From Struthio camelus (lineage: Eukaryota; Chordata; Aves; Struthioniformes; Struthionidae): 64,000 nt of DNA. Below, piece by piece: positions 37,901 through 52,504 of this stretch (position 1 is the stretch's first letter; the number at the start of each line of letters is the position of its first letter). The stretch lies in the NCBI RefSeq assembly GCF_040807025.1, contig NC_090943.1, positions 21,915,213 to 21,979,212 on the forward strand, read 5' to 3'. The notes beneath the pieces were generated by a model. The model had not been told where the DNA came from. It did no database searches and saw only the letters and a program-made list of their open reading frames with translations. The translations under genes were made by a program, and so were the position numbers.

Positions 37901-40151
37901 CCCCTATAGTCAACTCACTGTATGAGTGAGATAGTCCTAGTCACAGTTTTAAGTCTTGATATTTCTGTAACATGACTTCTGTGCAGTATGTGACAGTTCC
38001 TGTTAGCAAATGATTCAGTCTACGTGGAAAAATTCAGTGATACAGAGACTTTATAAAATCAATCAGAACTTGCAGGTTTACACAGATAGATTTCCTGGTG
38101 TCAAAATAAAATACTGAGAAAAGGATAATCATTTTTCTTACAGATTTATTCTGAAGATAGTGATTTTTAACAATTATTAAAAGATGGTTTCTATGAGGCA
38201 GCCATTTAAATCTCATTATTTTTTCAAACACTTTCAATAAGTATGAGAGAACATGGCAGTAGAAACTGATATATCACATTACGAGTCTGTCTTTGGGCAG
38301 TCTGTTCAGGATTCTGTTTGGAGCATATACCACGGCAATCGCATCCCCGGAGAAATGCGCTTGCTAGATTGAAAATAACAGGCTGATCAATTCAAATTCT
38401 TGGAATAATGCATTGGTTTTGCACTCACTGTATTTATTATTCTTTCTTTGAACACATCTTTTCCCAAATTTTGTATTGTTCATTTCTTAGAACTAATCTA
38501 ATTCAATAAAAGGACACGGTCAGCTTTTTTTGTCTTAATTTACCAACACTGGACTGTAGTGTTTACTGCATTTTAGACAGAGACGTATCCATATTAGATA
38601 AATCGCTCCTAGCTCTGCACTGACTGAGGAAGCTAATGCTTCTTCAGGCAGACAAAAGAAGAGAAAAAAATCCTTCCCTCCCTGGCTTCCACCTGAATTC
38701 CAAACCAATGTTTTAATTTATTAAGGAAAAGAGCTTTAAATATCAGAGTAAAATCAAACAGTAAGGCAAATATGATGGCTACACAATTTCTACTAAGCAA
38801 ATATTTAGCTTACTTAAATATATGCCCCTTTTTAGGTTATTCAGGACATCTTATGCAGAGACCACTCATAATTTTTGGGATAGGTAAATATATTCATTCA
38901 AGTTCCATTATGGACCTTCCATGCAGAATTACACTATTACTACTATTTCTGCTCATATATAGAACGTGCTCTATGAATGTTCTTTTATATCAGCATTTTT
39001 TGGGGGTAAATGCTTTCTGTTTTCTCTCAGAGTAATCCAAAATCTTAATCATCCTTGAGATGTTAAGTAATAGTGTTTAAATCTGTCACTAAAACTATTA
39101 ACACAGACAGAGGAAATAGATTGAAGTAATACTGGGCAGCAGTAAAACTGCAATTTTAAAAGTTGGACTGTGTCCAGAAAAAAAAATCCTGCGAAATCCT
39201 TAATTATAAGCAGTCATTCATTATCTTGAGTGAACCCTGGAAGCTACTGGAGTACTGTAAACATGAACCAGTATAGTTAAAATGGAAAAAACAATATTTA
39301 AAGGATTTGTTTCTCTGAATAAAAGGTTTTGGTCTTTCCTAAACAGACATGCGCTTAAGGAGTCTCTTTACACTTAATAAAGCTTCCAGAAATGTAAATA
39401 TACATTTAAAATCATCTCAGTATCTTTGCCACTGCCTCCTTACAGCTAAAAAAATAAAATAAAACAAAATAAAGTAGTGACAAAAGACCCAGCAGTTAGT
39501 CCTCTCTTCAAATAACTGATACCTTCACTGCTTCAGTGACTTGGAAAATTGTGAAGCAATCTAGCCGAACTACTGTACAACTTGTTTACAGATCAGTTGG
39601 ATTGTAGGCTGTTCTAATATTTAGACTGAATTTCACTTGCCTTTATATTGGTAAACCCAAATATTGTTTCTTAAGCAATTAGATGAAGCATTTTAAAGAC
39701 AATACTCTTGTAAATGACTTTCCCTTTCATTATATGAGATACTTAAAATCTTTATTCCAACTTAGATTTTTTCCCCATGAATTTCCTTCCTTAAATTTCA
39801 GGATTGCTCACTGCTAAAGGCTGTTTAAATTTTGCAAGGCAGGATCTTGCTTCTGCCCGATTTTTCTCTCCTGTCACCTCAGGTTATTGTCCTTCTGATG
39901 TCACCTTTTACTCTTCTCTGATGTGGCTCTAGGTCTGCTGTAGGCTCATTAATAACTGAAAGAGACGCGAAAGATGATGAATATTCCCTTCCTTCCTAGG
40001 GCTGGGTGGATGTTAAGACACAGTTAACATGGAGAAATCATATAATCAAATCATGCCCTTGAAAGGTACTTCAAGAGGTTGACCAGCCCTTGATTTCTTG
40101 TCTCAAGGCAGGATCAGTTTTATCTGTATCATTCTTGACACAAATTTTAAT
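31989..40151. other. Intergenic DNA, no gene recognised
   Basis: About 8.2 kb with no recognised gene. There is a tandem TAGCTTTATAAG pair (36,787-36,818), an octamer ATTTGCAT (34,303-34,310) inside a short GCATG/CATGC palindrome, and one exon-like open segment near 34.5 kb discussed as a finding. The rest looks like ordinary AT-rich intergenic DNA. Confidence 0.5.
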
Positions 40152-40352
40152 TATAGAATAATTTAGGTTGGAAAGGACCTCTAAAGGTCACCTGCTCAAC
40201 CCCTCACCCAAAGCAGGCTAACTTCAATGCTATGTAACTAGTCTTTAAAATCCAGCAAAGATGGAAACTCCATTACCTCCCCTCCCAATTTATTCCAGTG
40301 CTTTACTATCCTTACTATCATAAATTTTTCTTTACAGCTAACCTGGAATTAA
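40152..40352 (-). repeat. CR1 LINE 3' end fragment, antisense
   Basis: On the + strand this reads as the reverse complement of a CR1 3' end: TAGAATAATTTAGGTTGG, then AAAGGACCTCTAAAGGTCA, CTCAACCCCTCACCCAAAGC, GATGGAAACTCCATTACC, TTCCAGTGCTTTACTATCC and a decayed version of the TTTCTTCCTAATATCCAACCT block ending near 40,352. The AGAAT-type terminal unit at the left end places the element's 3' end there, so the copy is on the minus strand. It is short, 5' truncated and non-coding. Confidence 0.87.
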
Positions 40353-43300
40353 TTTAATTAATTAATAATGACATAAAAGGTTTATGACATTTTTTGTCTT
40401 GGTCCAGGAAAAACCTGTTGACAGGAGAGAAAAAAAAATACATTTTTAGTGCTAAAAGAACAGCCAGCTTCACAGAAAGTAACTGAAAGCTTACCAAGCT
40501 TAGATCTTTGTCTGCTGCAGTTGTGAAGGCTGGAAATCTTCTGAGTTCTTGTAGTAGTTAGTTCTCATTTGATAACTAATATGTACTAATTTCACACAAA
40601 ATTTTGTGCTGGACTTTACTGTCTGTTATTCTTAACCTTTTTAACAGTACCGCTATATATTTTTAGGTGTATCAGATACATTTGATTAAAAAAAATATTT
40701 TGTAGATTATGTTGCCTACAGGCAATGTTTAAGTCTTTTTTTTGTGTTTCACGTAGTTTGGTATGTTAGTAGAAGGTCTTGACTAACATTTGGAAAGGTT
40801 TGCAGGTTAGTTAATAAGAATAGCAAAAAAAAAAAAAAAGAGTACTTATATGTAAGTATTGGGATACATTGTGTCTTGACAAATTTTGGTATAATTTAAA
40901 AGCTTGTGGATTTTCTGATCTATCATTAGTTGAGTGGGATCATTTTATGACTGTAATTCACATGCAACATACACTGGTTCTTTTCTTAATGCTTTTTCAT
41001 ATTTTCTTCCTTTCTAGGATCACAAAGAACTTTTTAGAGTGCTTTAAGCATTAGAAAAATTATACTTAATAAGAGAAGCATATTTAACTTGAAAGCAAAT
41101 CAAATGTAACAAACTTTTCAAGGCAATTTTCCTGTTCAATATTTTTCTTGTCATTATGATTACTGTTGAACTGTGATTTTATTTCTTCTTCTCAAAGTAG
41201 GGTTGTGCCCTCTTACTGAATAGGACAGTTCTCTGAAATACTGCAGCATATCTCATAATAGATTGGATGGGTCGTATCAGTCACCCTACCACTGCAGATC
41301 TATTCAGAAATTACAAGGTGGGGGGTATGAAGGCATGAGTTAAAGACACCTTATGGACTAAGTGACAGACTGATGTGGCCTTAAAATGTGCTTGCTGTTA
41401 GAGCTGGCTGTAATACCTGCATCCGTTTAGATATGGGTAAGTGCAATTTCAGCTTTACTTATGAAGAAAATTTTCTGGTAGGACATAACGTTGATCCGCT
41501 GTGCTGTCCTGCCTTATTTGACTGGATTTATGGAAACTAGATGAACTCTAGCATTTATTCAGAACTATATTTATACATTGACCTCAATACTTATGCCAGT
41601 TGGAATACAGGCCGGGCAAAGGAAATCTGTCAAGTACCAATTCAGAGAAGTCTAGGAAAGATGGTAATAATGCCCTTCTCCGTAAGTGCTGAAGAGAGAG
41701 GCACTGTCCATGTCGTGGCCGTAAGTGTGACTGAGGCACCACTTCTGAAGGATGGCTGGAGCGGCAAGTGTTTACTAAACCTAGGAAGGGTAAATGTCAT
41801 GTTGACATTTTTCCTTGAAGTAATGTTGAAAACATCAAAGTAGGGAAGTTTACTACTATCTATGTTTTGTTTGAAAGTTTTCCCACAGAACAATTTTCAA
41901 GGTGTTACACTATTTAATAAGCTTTCCGTAAGCGTGCAGAATTTGTTTTAGTAAGAAATCCTTTGAAGGCTGGCTTAGAGTGGTTAACAGCTACTTATCA
42001 GGGATTTTATAGATAAACAGCCCTAAAGTTTAATTCAGTATAATGGTATCTGAGCCTCCTGACCCCCAGAAATCTGGCCTCTCACTCATCAAGGAGTTAA
42101 CTTTCATGAAGAGAAAAATAATAGTTATAAATAAGATTGTTTCAGTATCTTCCCATCTACTTGCACCAATTGGTGCTGTGGAAAGAGCTTATGACATTTA
42201 AAATTGGTGTGTGGCGCCACTGCCTAGCGAACTACAGTGTTTTTTGGGTACACAGAGCCTCCTCCTGAGCGCAGATTAAACAGCCTATTGTATTTAAACT
42301 TGAGTCTAGCACACACGGATGTTAGTAGGAGTCTGTTAGTTGATTACAATGTGTGTTGGGTCAAACCCAAGCAAGTTAGCAAACTATGTCAACATTTCTC
42401 TGGTCTGAAGACTTCCCTCTGGAGGGAGTCTTGGGCTGGTGGCCCCCTCCACGCTCAACCTCTACATCTACACCCCTGGTGGTGACAGCTGCGCCCAAAC
42501 CCTTGCGGCAGAGAAGACAAGGCCCTTGGAGTCCTGGAAAACCTGGTAACTCTGAACCGTGTTTCTCTTCTCTAGCTAGCAAATAGTAGCTTGTAAGGAA
42601 AAAATGGCATCACGTGCCCCAGTACAGGCAGTGCCAGGCTGCAGGGCATGCCGCAGCATTGCCAGCCCAGACTCCGACGCAGCTGGCTGCGAGGCAGATG
42701 TGAGGTGCCTGGCCACTTTTGGGTTGGTACCCAGCTAACAGTGTCTGAGCAGGGCCGCAGTGCGGGGGCAGAAGGGGCAGGCAGCCTGTGAAAGCTGAAA
42801 AACCAGGGGAGATCAGGTGCTTTAGCTATACCAGCTAATTGGGGAAGCTCTGCTCTCAGAACGATGGGGTGGTTATTTCAGGGCTGTGCTGTTAATCCCT
42901 CATAAGAGAGTTTTCTGCTCAGCGGCAGGAGGGCATGCTGTTGCTGCTGTGACATGCTGCCTTGTATGATAGGTACTACTGGGTTTGGGTGGCTCAGCCG
43001 GCCTGACGGGTTGCACTGGAGGGGACTCTACAGACCTGGCGCTCCGGAGTTTTCCCTCCTTCCCTGGATGGACAGACTAGGTTACTCTCATGATACTCAA
43101 AACTTACTCTGCTGCCAAGCCAATACGGGCAGTCAGAGTATTTGGTCTGGCAAGTACAGCAAGGGAAGGTGAAAAATTACTAGCCTTTTTAATGAGAATG
43201 AAAAAAAAATTGAAACATTCAGTATAACGTAACATCATAATAATCCCCTTTTGGTATGTCCCGAAACTATATCCTTCACATGGCAAAACAGCCACAGCTT

Positions 43301-44765
43301 GCCACTGTTTAACTTTAGAACTATTTAAGAATCCTGTTTTCCTTTATTTATGGTTCGATAGTCAAAGGAGAATTAACTGGTATCTCTGCAGTGTGCCCAT
43401 ATTTGTGCTCTGCTTAATGCTTTGCATAATAATTGCTTTTTCTAAGATACCATTTAAGATAATTCATAGAAAGCTGTCAGGGAAAAATGAGAACTTCACA
43501 TTGAAAATCTTTAATTACATGTTAGAAAATTTCATTTATGTGATATGTTACTACCCATTTACTTCTGGAGACTAAACATGCTAGCTGTAAGTCTAAAGCC
43601 AGAAGGCAAAAAGTTTAGTAATCCCTTTTTGCACTCCCTCTTTGTTATGCCTATGCCTTTGTATTGTCTCTATGCCCCCCTCAAATGCAACACTATTGAG
43701 AATCTTATTCAAGTTCTAGGGTATTTAGATGAATTTTGGGGCTGAATTTTTGCTTTGATGTCAGTTCTACTTTTATTTTTTATGAATATGCAAGTGCAGA
43801 GATCTGATGAAACGAATGGCACTTGAGTTTTGAACTCTTATCTTTTTCATAGTGGTGGCATTAGACCTACTTTTCCTTATGCTGTCTATTGCAGAGAGGA
43901 AATAAATACAAATAGTAGGTCCAGATTTGTGATGTGACACAGATTTTACACAGTAAAAAGAGCCTGTATGCATAACACAAAATGATTTATATTCAAACCA
44001 TAACTTTATCAGTTAAAAGTAAAGTTGTCCAAAACACTCGCAGTGGATTTAATATTAATTTTCTAATGTATTTATGTTCAATTTAAAATAAACAAATAGA
44101 AGATTAAATTACGTATTTCCCCATCCAAGGTTCATATAAACCCATGTGATCTGCACTGAGGAAGATGGTACAAATTAGCCTTTGTTCTGGGCTAATAACC
44201 TGTGAAAATACACCCCCAAAGAGTGTTGAAGAGACTTCTGTGAGGTCGCTTGGGGAGATTTTCTTTCCAGGCTGTTATCCTTGACTTCTCTAAGAAAATG
44301 TGCCAGGCCATAAATAGTGCCTTTCAGGTCACTGGAGATCCTTAAGGTGGTGAGAGAGAGGGTTAGGTCTCCACATTGGCCTTTTGTCCCCAACCTTCAA
44401 TCCTTTGAAGCTCTGTTTTCAAACCCTTACCTATGAGGCAAAACTCACAGCCACATCCTTAAAGTGTCTGAACTGAACCGAAAGGGACATGAGCATTGCT
44501 AAACCTATTGTAGAGGTTTCTTTTGTTTTTAGCAGTTCATCTCTGGGAATATTGAGGAAGATGAATATGCCCTAATCCTGCCCAGACTTTGGCCTTCTAT
44601 TCTGTTAGTGTTTTCTGCAAGCTTGTGACCAGGAACGGTGCTATGGAAACCACTGTCCTTATTCTTGCTGGGAGAAGACTAACACCAGCCATTGGCTTGC
44701 TAATCTAAGCTTTTTCATAAGAGTTGGATACATTTATAACCATCCTCTGTAACATACCTGAGCTA

Positions 44766-44832
44766 TTTTTTATTTTATTTATTTATAAATTACAATTAAA
44801 AAATAAATTTATAATATTTTATTTATTTTTAG
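44766..44832. repeat. AT-rich patch with 9-bp inverted repeat
   Basis: Almost entirely A/T. TTATAAATT (44,783-44,791) and AATTTATAA (44,806-44,814) are exact reverse complements with a 14-nt spacer, flanked on both sides by TATTTTATTTATTT-type repeats. Probably a degenerate simple repeat. Confidence 0.6.
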
Positions 44833-47800
44833 CAGTCTTGGAGTTCGTAGTATGCATATTCAAAAGAGAAGAGTTAAAAAGTAACATAAATTGGACAAAT
44901 GCTAACCCTGACCTATGAAGAAATTTTATTTTCACTCTCTTGAAAGGGATTTTGTGAATATTTCCAGGAATCGCCCCCCGAACCCAGGCAGGGTAGCAGT
45001 GCTGCCCTGCCCTGTGCCCTCCTCTCTCGCTGCCTGCTGCCACGTGGCAGCGGCAGCTGTTTGGCAGGTTGCAGATTGGGCCATCCAGCTGTGTCTGGCC
45101 TGGGAGGGGGGCTGTGGAGCGGAAGAGAAGCCCTAGCACAAGGCTGCAAATGAGTGTGATACAGGTCTAGCTGCAGGGGAGGCAAGTTGGGACCCAAACG
45201 TGTGAGACTCCCTCTCAACGTGTGAGATTTGACTGGTCTGCACCGTGAAGGCTATAATTTCAAAATCTTGCTAGGACGGTTGGAAGTACAGTTTCTGCCG
45301 AGGCCTGGACTTAGGCTTGTTAATGATTCTATATCTTTGGTACAAGAAGCTATTTCTTTTGGCAGTGGAGGAAAGTGCATTCTCTACAACACTTCCAGGC
45401 CATCTACAGAGTAAACATATTTACTTACTCTGGGCAGGTCACATAGCCTTTCAAAACACTAAATTCAAGAATCCAGTCTAAGCACAGCCCAACCCTTCCT
45501 GTATTTCACTATGTTATTCAGTTTAAAAAAGGAAACCATATTTTAAAAAGCTTTATAGACCAAGCTCCATCTACATGAACTGTGTTTATTTCTTCAGGCA
45601 GGAAGCTACTCAACTACTATTTCTGGAAATAATGGGAAAGTAGTTGCGTAGACCAGAGTATGAATAATGCCATTGTTGTCCTTTTATTCAAAGCTACCAG
45701 GACTCTCTCATTAGTTTTTAAAATTCAGTTTAGAGCCCTAATAGGAATTTCTAAATTCCTATTTTGTTCTCAGGCTAAACATAGGCCAGTAAACAATAGC
45801 CACAATTAACAAATAATCTTTTATTTTCATTTCATGTTCATAACCAAAACCAAGTAGCTTTATATTTTTACTCCATGCAGCAAACAAAAAGCGAAACTTA
45901 GAAAACCAGATTGAATAATTAACATTTTATTCTCCTATACCTGCTAGGTTGACGTTTTATCATAGAGGCTTTTGCATGGACTGTGTTGGACTGATTCTCT
46001 GCTGTGGTAAAATTTTTGAAAATCTCTTCTGAATTAGGACTAAACAATTAGTTTTGATTCTTGACACAGAGTAGGTGAGTTGACTGAAGGCAGTCTGATC
46101 AGTTCAGCTTCTCCAAGGGCTCTACTGATGGCTTTTCTTTCCTGTATCAGTTACTTGGTTATAAAAATTTAGTCCTTTATCAAATAAAATAGATAGACTT
46201 TTCACCTCCTCATCTTTTAATCCTTATTTCTTTTTAATTTGTGTTTCAGTTCCTGCAAAACATGGTAAGAATTCTCTAACTCTAACAAGGAAGGGAGGCA
46301 AAATAGTTGAACTCGGAGCTGGTAGAAAATTTCCCAAAGCAAATTCAATGCAACATACGTAAAATAAAAATATTTGCTCCTTTTATGTGGCTGGTACATC
46401 CTCTGAGCTATAACTGCCTTGGAAAAATATGGAGCCTGTAATAGAAAGAAGAAAATAAAGAAATAAATAATTTACTACTAATAATCTGTATTTATTCTAA
46501 GCATTGTCACTGAATATGGAAATTCCGCTTGAAAAATAGGCTTGGCTTACAGATTTCAGACTACTTTCTATGCTAACACAGTTTTTTGGATCTGTGAGTT
46601 CCCTGACTCCATCTGCAGACTAAATGATAGAATAAGTGCTTGAACTAAGGCATTGGGATCAATACAGCTTGTGGTACTGAAGAAAACAGCTCTTAGTTGT
46701 GCTCTGAGTGAACCTGTTCACGTTGCTCATTCCTTGTGGGTTCTTACACTATATAGCATGTAAGTTTAATATGAAGGGTGCACAGACACCCCAATCTCGA
46801 TGTTACAATATGTTACTGACCCTCTCAGTCAGATTGACTGTTTTTACTCTCCTATATTACAGAAGATACGATTCACCAAACAGTGGACCTGTGGTTATAG
46901 CTTTCTAGCTGTGCCCATCTACCTCCATCTCTGGATATGCCTGCTAAAAAAGCAAAAACTTGAACGTGCATTGCAGATTCTCAAACCGACTTGTGTATTG
47001 CTCTACACAAAACTCTACCTGTTTTCTGCACTTGAATTTTGAAGTGCTTATGCTTCACTGATACCTAGTTACTTTTTTCTGAAACACATACATATGCACA
47101 TAGGTAATATGATTTGCACCAGAAAGAATTTTTCAGTCTGCCTTTTGCTCATAAACCAGCTGTTCTAGGTTCAAACAAAGCCAAATGAGCCAGGTAACAA
47201 CTTTCTGTTTAGCATGCTCCAAGCAACCAACCCATTTTTATTAGGCTTTGTTACAGTTACCTTTTGCCTTCAGTCAAACTTATAAACACTTTTTTTTTTT
47301 TAATACATAATTTGACGAGAGATTGTCAGTCAGGTATTCTGGAAGACCCGTTAATATGGGAAAATCCTGACTCCATGCATAAAGTAACAGAAATCTCCAT
47401 TACAACTTTAATTCTAAGAGAAGAAGAGAAGAGAAGCCCCTTCTTTTAGACAATTCTGTAGCCAAGCTGGTTCTTTATTATTACTTCTCCATGTATCTGT
47501 CAAGGATATGCCTGTTGCAGAATGCAGCATTCAGTTTGCATGCTTTCCAAGTGAAAAGAAGAAGATCTGAAGAACAAAAACCATTGCTGCTCATTGGCTA
47601 ACCGTTTCAGTTCTAGCATTCCCTCACTCTATTAGTTTAAACTCAACCTAAAGATTGGCTAATTCTTAGAACACGTATTGAGATTTCACTGCAGAATGTT
47701 GTTTGGATTATATTACAGAAAATAATCATCTCTAAACATTGCTGGTTTCGTTTCACTTCTGATATGAAAACATTCACTTCTGGTTTTAGCTTTTCTAAAG

Positions 47801-48980
47801 CTGAAGTTGAAAACATATTTCCGCCGACCCTTGTATCTGAAGCGCACAAATTCCTCTTCCACAATGGAGAATTTAAAGCACATTTCTCTAACAGTACCCC
47901 TGGTAGTTCTAAACAAGGTCACATTAATTATAGTTGTTCCTATTTGAAGTGTAACTATGGAGAGTTTCTTCTTTCGTGTGGTTAAATGCAAACTCAAACC
48001 GTAAGGGTTAAAAATTGACCGGCAATTCCTGTGCCAACCAACACAAATTTAATGCCTTCCCATCCTACATAATGAAGGACAGCCGCAGAGTTTCACGGAC
48101 CCTCTTTCACTGTTATTATTTATCTGTATTGCAGTACTGTGGAGGCTCAGAGGCTCCTTTTACAATTCTCCACACAGTGCCTTAACCACAAGATCATCTT
48201 TCCACTTTAATCTGATGCAATATTTGTTATCTGCTAGAGCTAATATGCAAACCTAAGGAGCTGGCTACAGCACTGAGATAGTATTTGGAGTACAGTACTG
48301 TAATCTGTCAGTTTTCCCACACTTTGCACTTGTAAAGAGCATATCTGATATGAAAAATCAGTGAAATATACCAAACTTTTTTTTAACAATGTTTGTTTAG
48401 AGTAGAAGAACATATTGACATATTTATTCTAGAAAAATGACTGAACGATGACACTGCAAATGGGGCATCAGCTGTTAATCACGGCACAGAACATTTGGTG
48501 GATTTTTTTCAGAAAGTGTAATTAAACAAACATACCTGAATGAATGGAAGAAAATACCTTTCCTTGCTATGAAAAAAGATGTATCACTAGGCTCACGTGA
48601 AGTCCCATTTTGTTCAGCCGGACTCTGTACAACCATAATACTGTGAGAAGACTTCATCTTGAGAAATTCGGGTGGAAAGGCAATGTCTTCATGGGATCAC
48701 AGAATGACAGCAAGCTTTTTTTCTGTGCTGTTATGTACAGCCTGGGGAATACACGCTAAGCTGCAAGACAGAAGCCTTTGCCTTCTTGCTATGCTTGGAA
48801 GTTCACCTGATGGCTCCAACAGGTGTTAACCCCAGCCACGGGAGAAGGGTCATAAGGAGAATATTTTGTGGGTGAGAGAGCTGAGGAAGTCTACAAGAAA
48901 CCTTTTAGAAGTGTTGCATTTAGAACTGAAACCGTTCCCTGTTACAGTCCCTACTACACTAGAAACAAGGCTCTGTGTGT

Positions 48981-48991
48981 GGGGGGGGGGG
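48981..48991. repeat. Poly-G tract after a short TG run
   Basis: CTCTGTGTGT is followed by eleven G. A low-complexity run with no associated gene; its length should be treated with caution. Confidence 0.8.
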
Positions 48992-51900
48992 TCTCTTTGA
49001 AGCTATTGTCAAGTCATTTCCAGTAACGTTGAGTAACTTTCTAGCAAAATGGTTCCAAACCTTTTCTGACTCAGGTTAAGGTTCAATATCGACTGGTGAA
49101 ATGCCATATCAAGATAAATTTTTTTTTTCTGCTGCACACCTTTACCTGTTTACCATCCACATGAATTGAAAACAGCACTGAAAACTTTTCTATCGTAAAA
49201 GCAAATATCAAATGCAGTGGGAGCTGCAGTATTGCGGTAGCACCCTGCGGAACTAGGAACTATGCTGCCCCAGAAGGGCTTTCTCATTTGGACCACTATA
49301 AGTATGCTGAAAAAAGCACCTAGTTGCGGTTGTTGCAGATTTGCACTGCTTAGCAAACACCCACTTTTCGGTCATCTAGGCTAGATAAACAACAGTGAAA
49401 TGCATTGAGTGAGGTTAAGTATGATTAGCTAAAATTTTGGGATGCGCCTTATAACTTGCAAAGACATACTAGTTGGGGACTGCTTTTAGACCCCGTCTAG
49501 AGGTCCACAATCTATTACAGCCTCCATGCTTGTGGCAAAAGTTATCTAGCTACTGTGCAAGATCTTTGCCCTTCTGTGTTTAGTGGGCCTTGGTTTATAC
49601 CCTCTTGGCTAGTGAAATAGCAGGGCTGTTATATTTTGCTTTGCTGGACTTTACCACTGCATCATTATCTACTCAGAAGAAAAGAAAAAAACTACTGATG
49701 AATAACATATCACTGCTTTCTCACAGTCAGCTGATAAAAAATTTTTCTCTCTCCCACTAATTTGTGCAGAGCATAAGAAGAATGCCATTTCATTATAATA
49801 GCAGTAGAAAAAAGCTGTGGTAGAAAAAAAGAGCTCTGTGGTGTGGAAATGAAAAGTCTGATTCAGATCTTACTTTTTCCTTCGTATAGGGAAAACTATT
49901 AAAAGTTAAAGAAAGGATCCTGAAATAATGATATATATTGGAATGTTTTTATACTGCCAAAACACTCAGCTTATATACTCAATTGCAGATATTCCTATTT
50001 ATTTTACTACTGCATTTGAATGTTGATATTTGGTTAGTAAAAGTCTTCCTTTTAAGAATAAGGTAGGAGATTTTACTGTAGCATTGAGACTGAGAGTAAT
50101 ACACAAATTTTTGTCTGTTTGCTGAGGAGACGGCTCTGAACGTGATTCTAACAAACTGGAATTTCCAGGAATGGAGCCTCCTTCTTAAAGATTTCATCTT
50201 TGCACTTTGGAGGAGCTGTATGCCTCTAGGTATTTCTAATGAGCCACAGAGCCTTTTCACTTGTAAACTCTCAGGTTGAATACAGTTCAGCTAAGCAAGA
50301 ATTAAAAATTGTTTCCATTCAAGTATTGGCTGCTACCCTCTCTCTAAGATTAATTTAGCTGGGTCTCCATTCCAATTCCTGTTATAGACTTGCTACTCCA
50401 CTACACTCTAGTCTTTGCAGAATGGAAATTACTTACTGTGTGGTTGTGTAGCACCTAATTCAATTCAGTTGTGATCTTAGATCCACAGATGAGAGTTCCT
50501 GCAGGAAAGGTCAAGTTACCATGTATTCAAGTTTCCTTTACCAATATGCTCAGATGCCTGGCATTCAGAGCGCCTTGAATCAAAGCTATTGTCTACCTCT
50601 AGTCAGACTGTCCGACAGAAAGCACGAGGCAATCTGTACAGCACATATATAGCAGATGATGAGATTCACTGCATCTGCACTGCAGGGCATATATACACCT
50701 ATTTTTGTCTGGGGAATCCTTAAAAAATAACCGGCTGAGGCCAAACTAGTGTGCATGCATTTGAGAAAAATAATCATGCTATTGTCTGCGACGAACACTG
50801 GGAGGTTAAATCTTAGATTCCAGATCAAAAATAATATGGTTAACAACAACAGTGGAAAAAAGAATCCGGTTCATGACTTCAGAATTCTGGGAATTGGCTG
50901 TACTAGCCCCAAAATGGATCAGAAGGCAGGAATGGAAAGCTAGTTGGTCAATAGTTGGCCATTTTCTATTGCACCAAGACAGCTAGAATGGACAGCAAGC
51001 ATTTATAAGATTGCTTGCAAATCTGCTTTCCTGTTGCTTGCAGCAGAGACAGCCTCTCAACATTATGACTTTCATTGGCTGCCAGATGTTTATCTCTAGA
51101 CGAGGCAGAAGACGCTTTACAACTTCTTGTCATATCATATTTAAAGCCTGATTAGGTATTTCTCATTTAATCACATATATTATTAATTTCAAGGAAATTG
51201 ATGTTGCTCCCTATGCCTTTAACCAGTCAGTGCATAAAAGTTGGGTTGCTAAGGAAGGATTATAGCCAAGGATTCCAGTTTAGCTGACTGCATTCTGATT
51301 ACTTAATAACGTTCAACTATGTGCAGAATTTGTCCTTGCTGTTTGCTACACAAAGTACTGCACTACTGGAAAAAGCTCTTACTCCAGAACAGGCTGCAAC
51401 GCACTGGGTTAAAATACTTCCCTCAGGACGGCTTATATTGCTGGTAGTGAAACAAGTCCACATCTAGGGAAAAATGCAGGATTTTTTGCTGTACCATTCC
51501 CGCAGCACTAACGATCAAATCAAAAATGAATGCCAAAAGCTTGCTCTGAGGAGCTGAACCTACGATTCTTGTGGGAATTCAGGACTGCACACTTCAGTGC
51601 TGGTGCGCCCCGGCGCCGCTCAGCCTGGGCAGGCGGCGAAATCGAGCCTTAAAAGCAATTGGGATACAAAGCTAAGGACATGGAAATAAATTCCTCACCG
51701 CAGTGAAGGGCACTGTAGGTGTGCATGTAAAACCTAACCGGGGTTGAGCTAGTCGTACCACACATGCTGGCTGATGAAACTCCGACGGTGGTATTTTTCC
51801 TGAAAAGCACAGTTTTGAATCCAAAACGCTTTGCCGGATTGTTTGATTTCACTGAGATCTGAGGAGAGCCTTCCTCCTCCCTCCCCTCCGCACCCCCCCC

Positions 51901-52400
51901 CAAAAAAAAAAAAAGTTTGGATGCGTTCAATGTCATTTTGACGTTGGGGGAATGAAACCTTTGGACTGTTCCTCCTGCAGTCACTCTTCCGTCGCCGTGG
52001 AGGAGGGAGGGCGCCGGCCGGGCAGCGCTAGCCGCCCCCGCGGCCGCGCAGCGTGCGCGCCGCGGCGAGCCCGACCTCCGCCTCGCCCTCGGCCCGCGGG
52101 GGGCCCCGACGCTGCCGGCCCCGGGCAGGTGCCACGGCAAAGCGCCGATCGATGCCCGGGGCCTGGCTCGGGGGAAACGCCCCGAGCTCCGCCGCCGCGG
52201 CTTGTTCCGCGCCGGGCCGCGGACAGGTGCGGCCGCAGCCCAGCGCCCCCCTGCCCCGCCCCGGCGCGGCGGTGGTGGGCTTGGCCTGCCGCTGCTGCTG
52301 CTGGGTGCAGCGGCCTGAGTCACGCAGCACTCCGGTGCGGGAGCCGAGCGCGCAGGCACACGGCGGCGGAGGGGGCGGGTGGACGCAGGGCGGCGAGCGA

Positions 52401-52479
52401 GCGGGCGGGGGAGGCAGGCGGGGGGGAGGCAGGCAGGCAGGCAGGCAGGCAGGCGGGGGGGAGGCAGGCAGGCAGGCAG
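52401..52479 (+). repeat. GGCA/G-rich tandem repeat in probable 5' UTR
   Basis: Two blocks of AGGC/GGCA tetramers (about 52,427-52,454 and 52,461-52,479), each preceded by a G6-G7 run and sharing the pattern GGGGGGGAGGCAGG, so the block itself looks duplicated. It lies 240-320 bp upstream of the NEBL ATG and is probably transcribed. The G runs could form quadruplex structure. In antisense it reads as ACLP-type peptide repeats, explaining the minus-strand open frames. Confidence 0.85.
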
Positions 52480-52504
52480 CGGCTCCCCGCCCGCCCACTC
52501 GCAC

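Larger units (their letters stand above)
40353..51984. other. Intergenic DNA upstream of the NEBL promoter
   Basis: About 11.6 kb with no recognised exon. It includes GC-richer patches at about 42.4-42.8 kb and 44.97-45.13 kb that create overlapping open frames on both strands, an AT-rich palindromic patch at 44,766-44,832, a G11 run (48,981-48,991), a small CpG cluster at 51,603-51,645, and a C9A13 tract (51,893-51,914) at the edge of the CpG island. Distal regulatory elements of NEBL could lie here but cannot be called from sequence alone. Confidence 0.5.

Noticed and set aside
48688..48706. GGATCACAGAATGACAG, reminiscent of a CR1 terminal repeat
   Set aside because: Flanking sequence shows no CR1 wording on either side.
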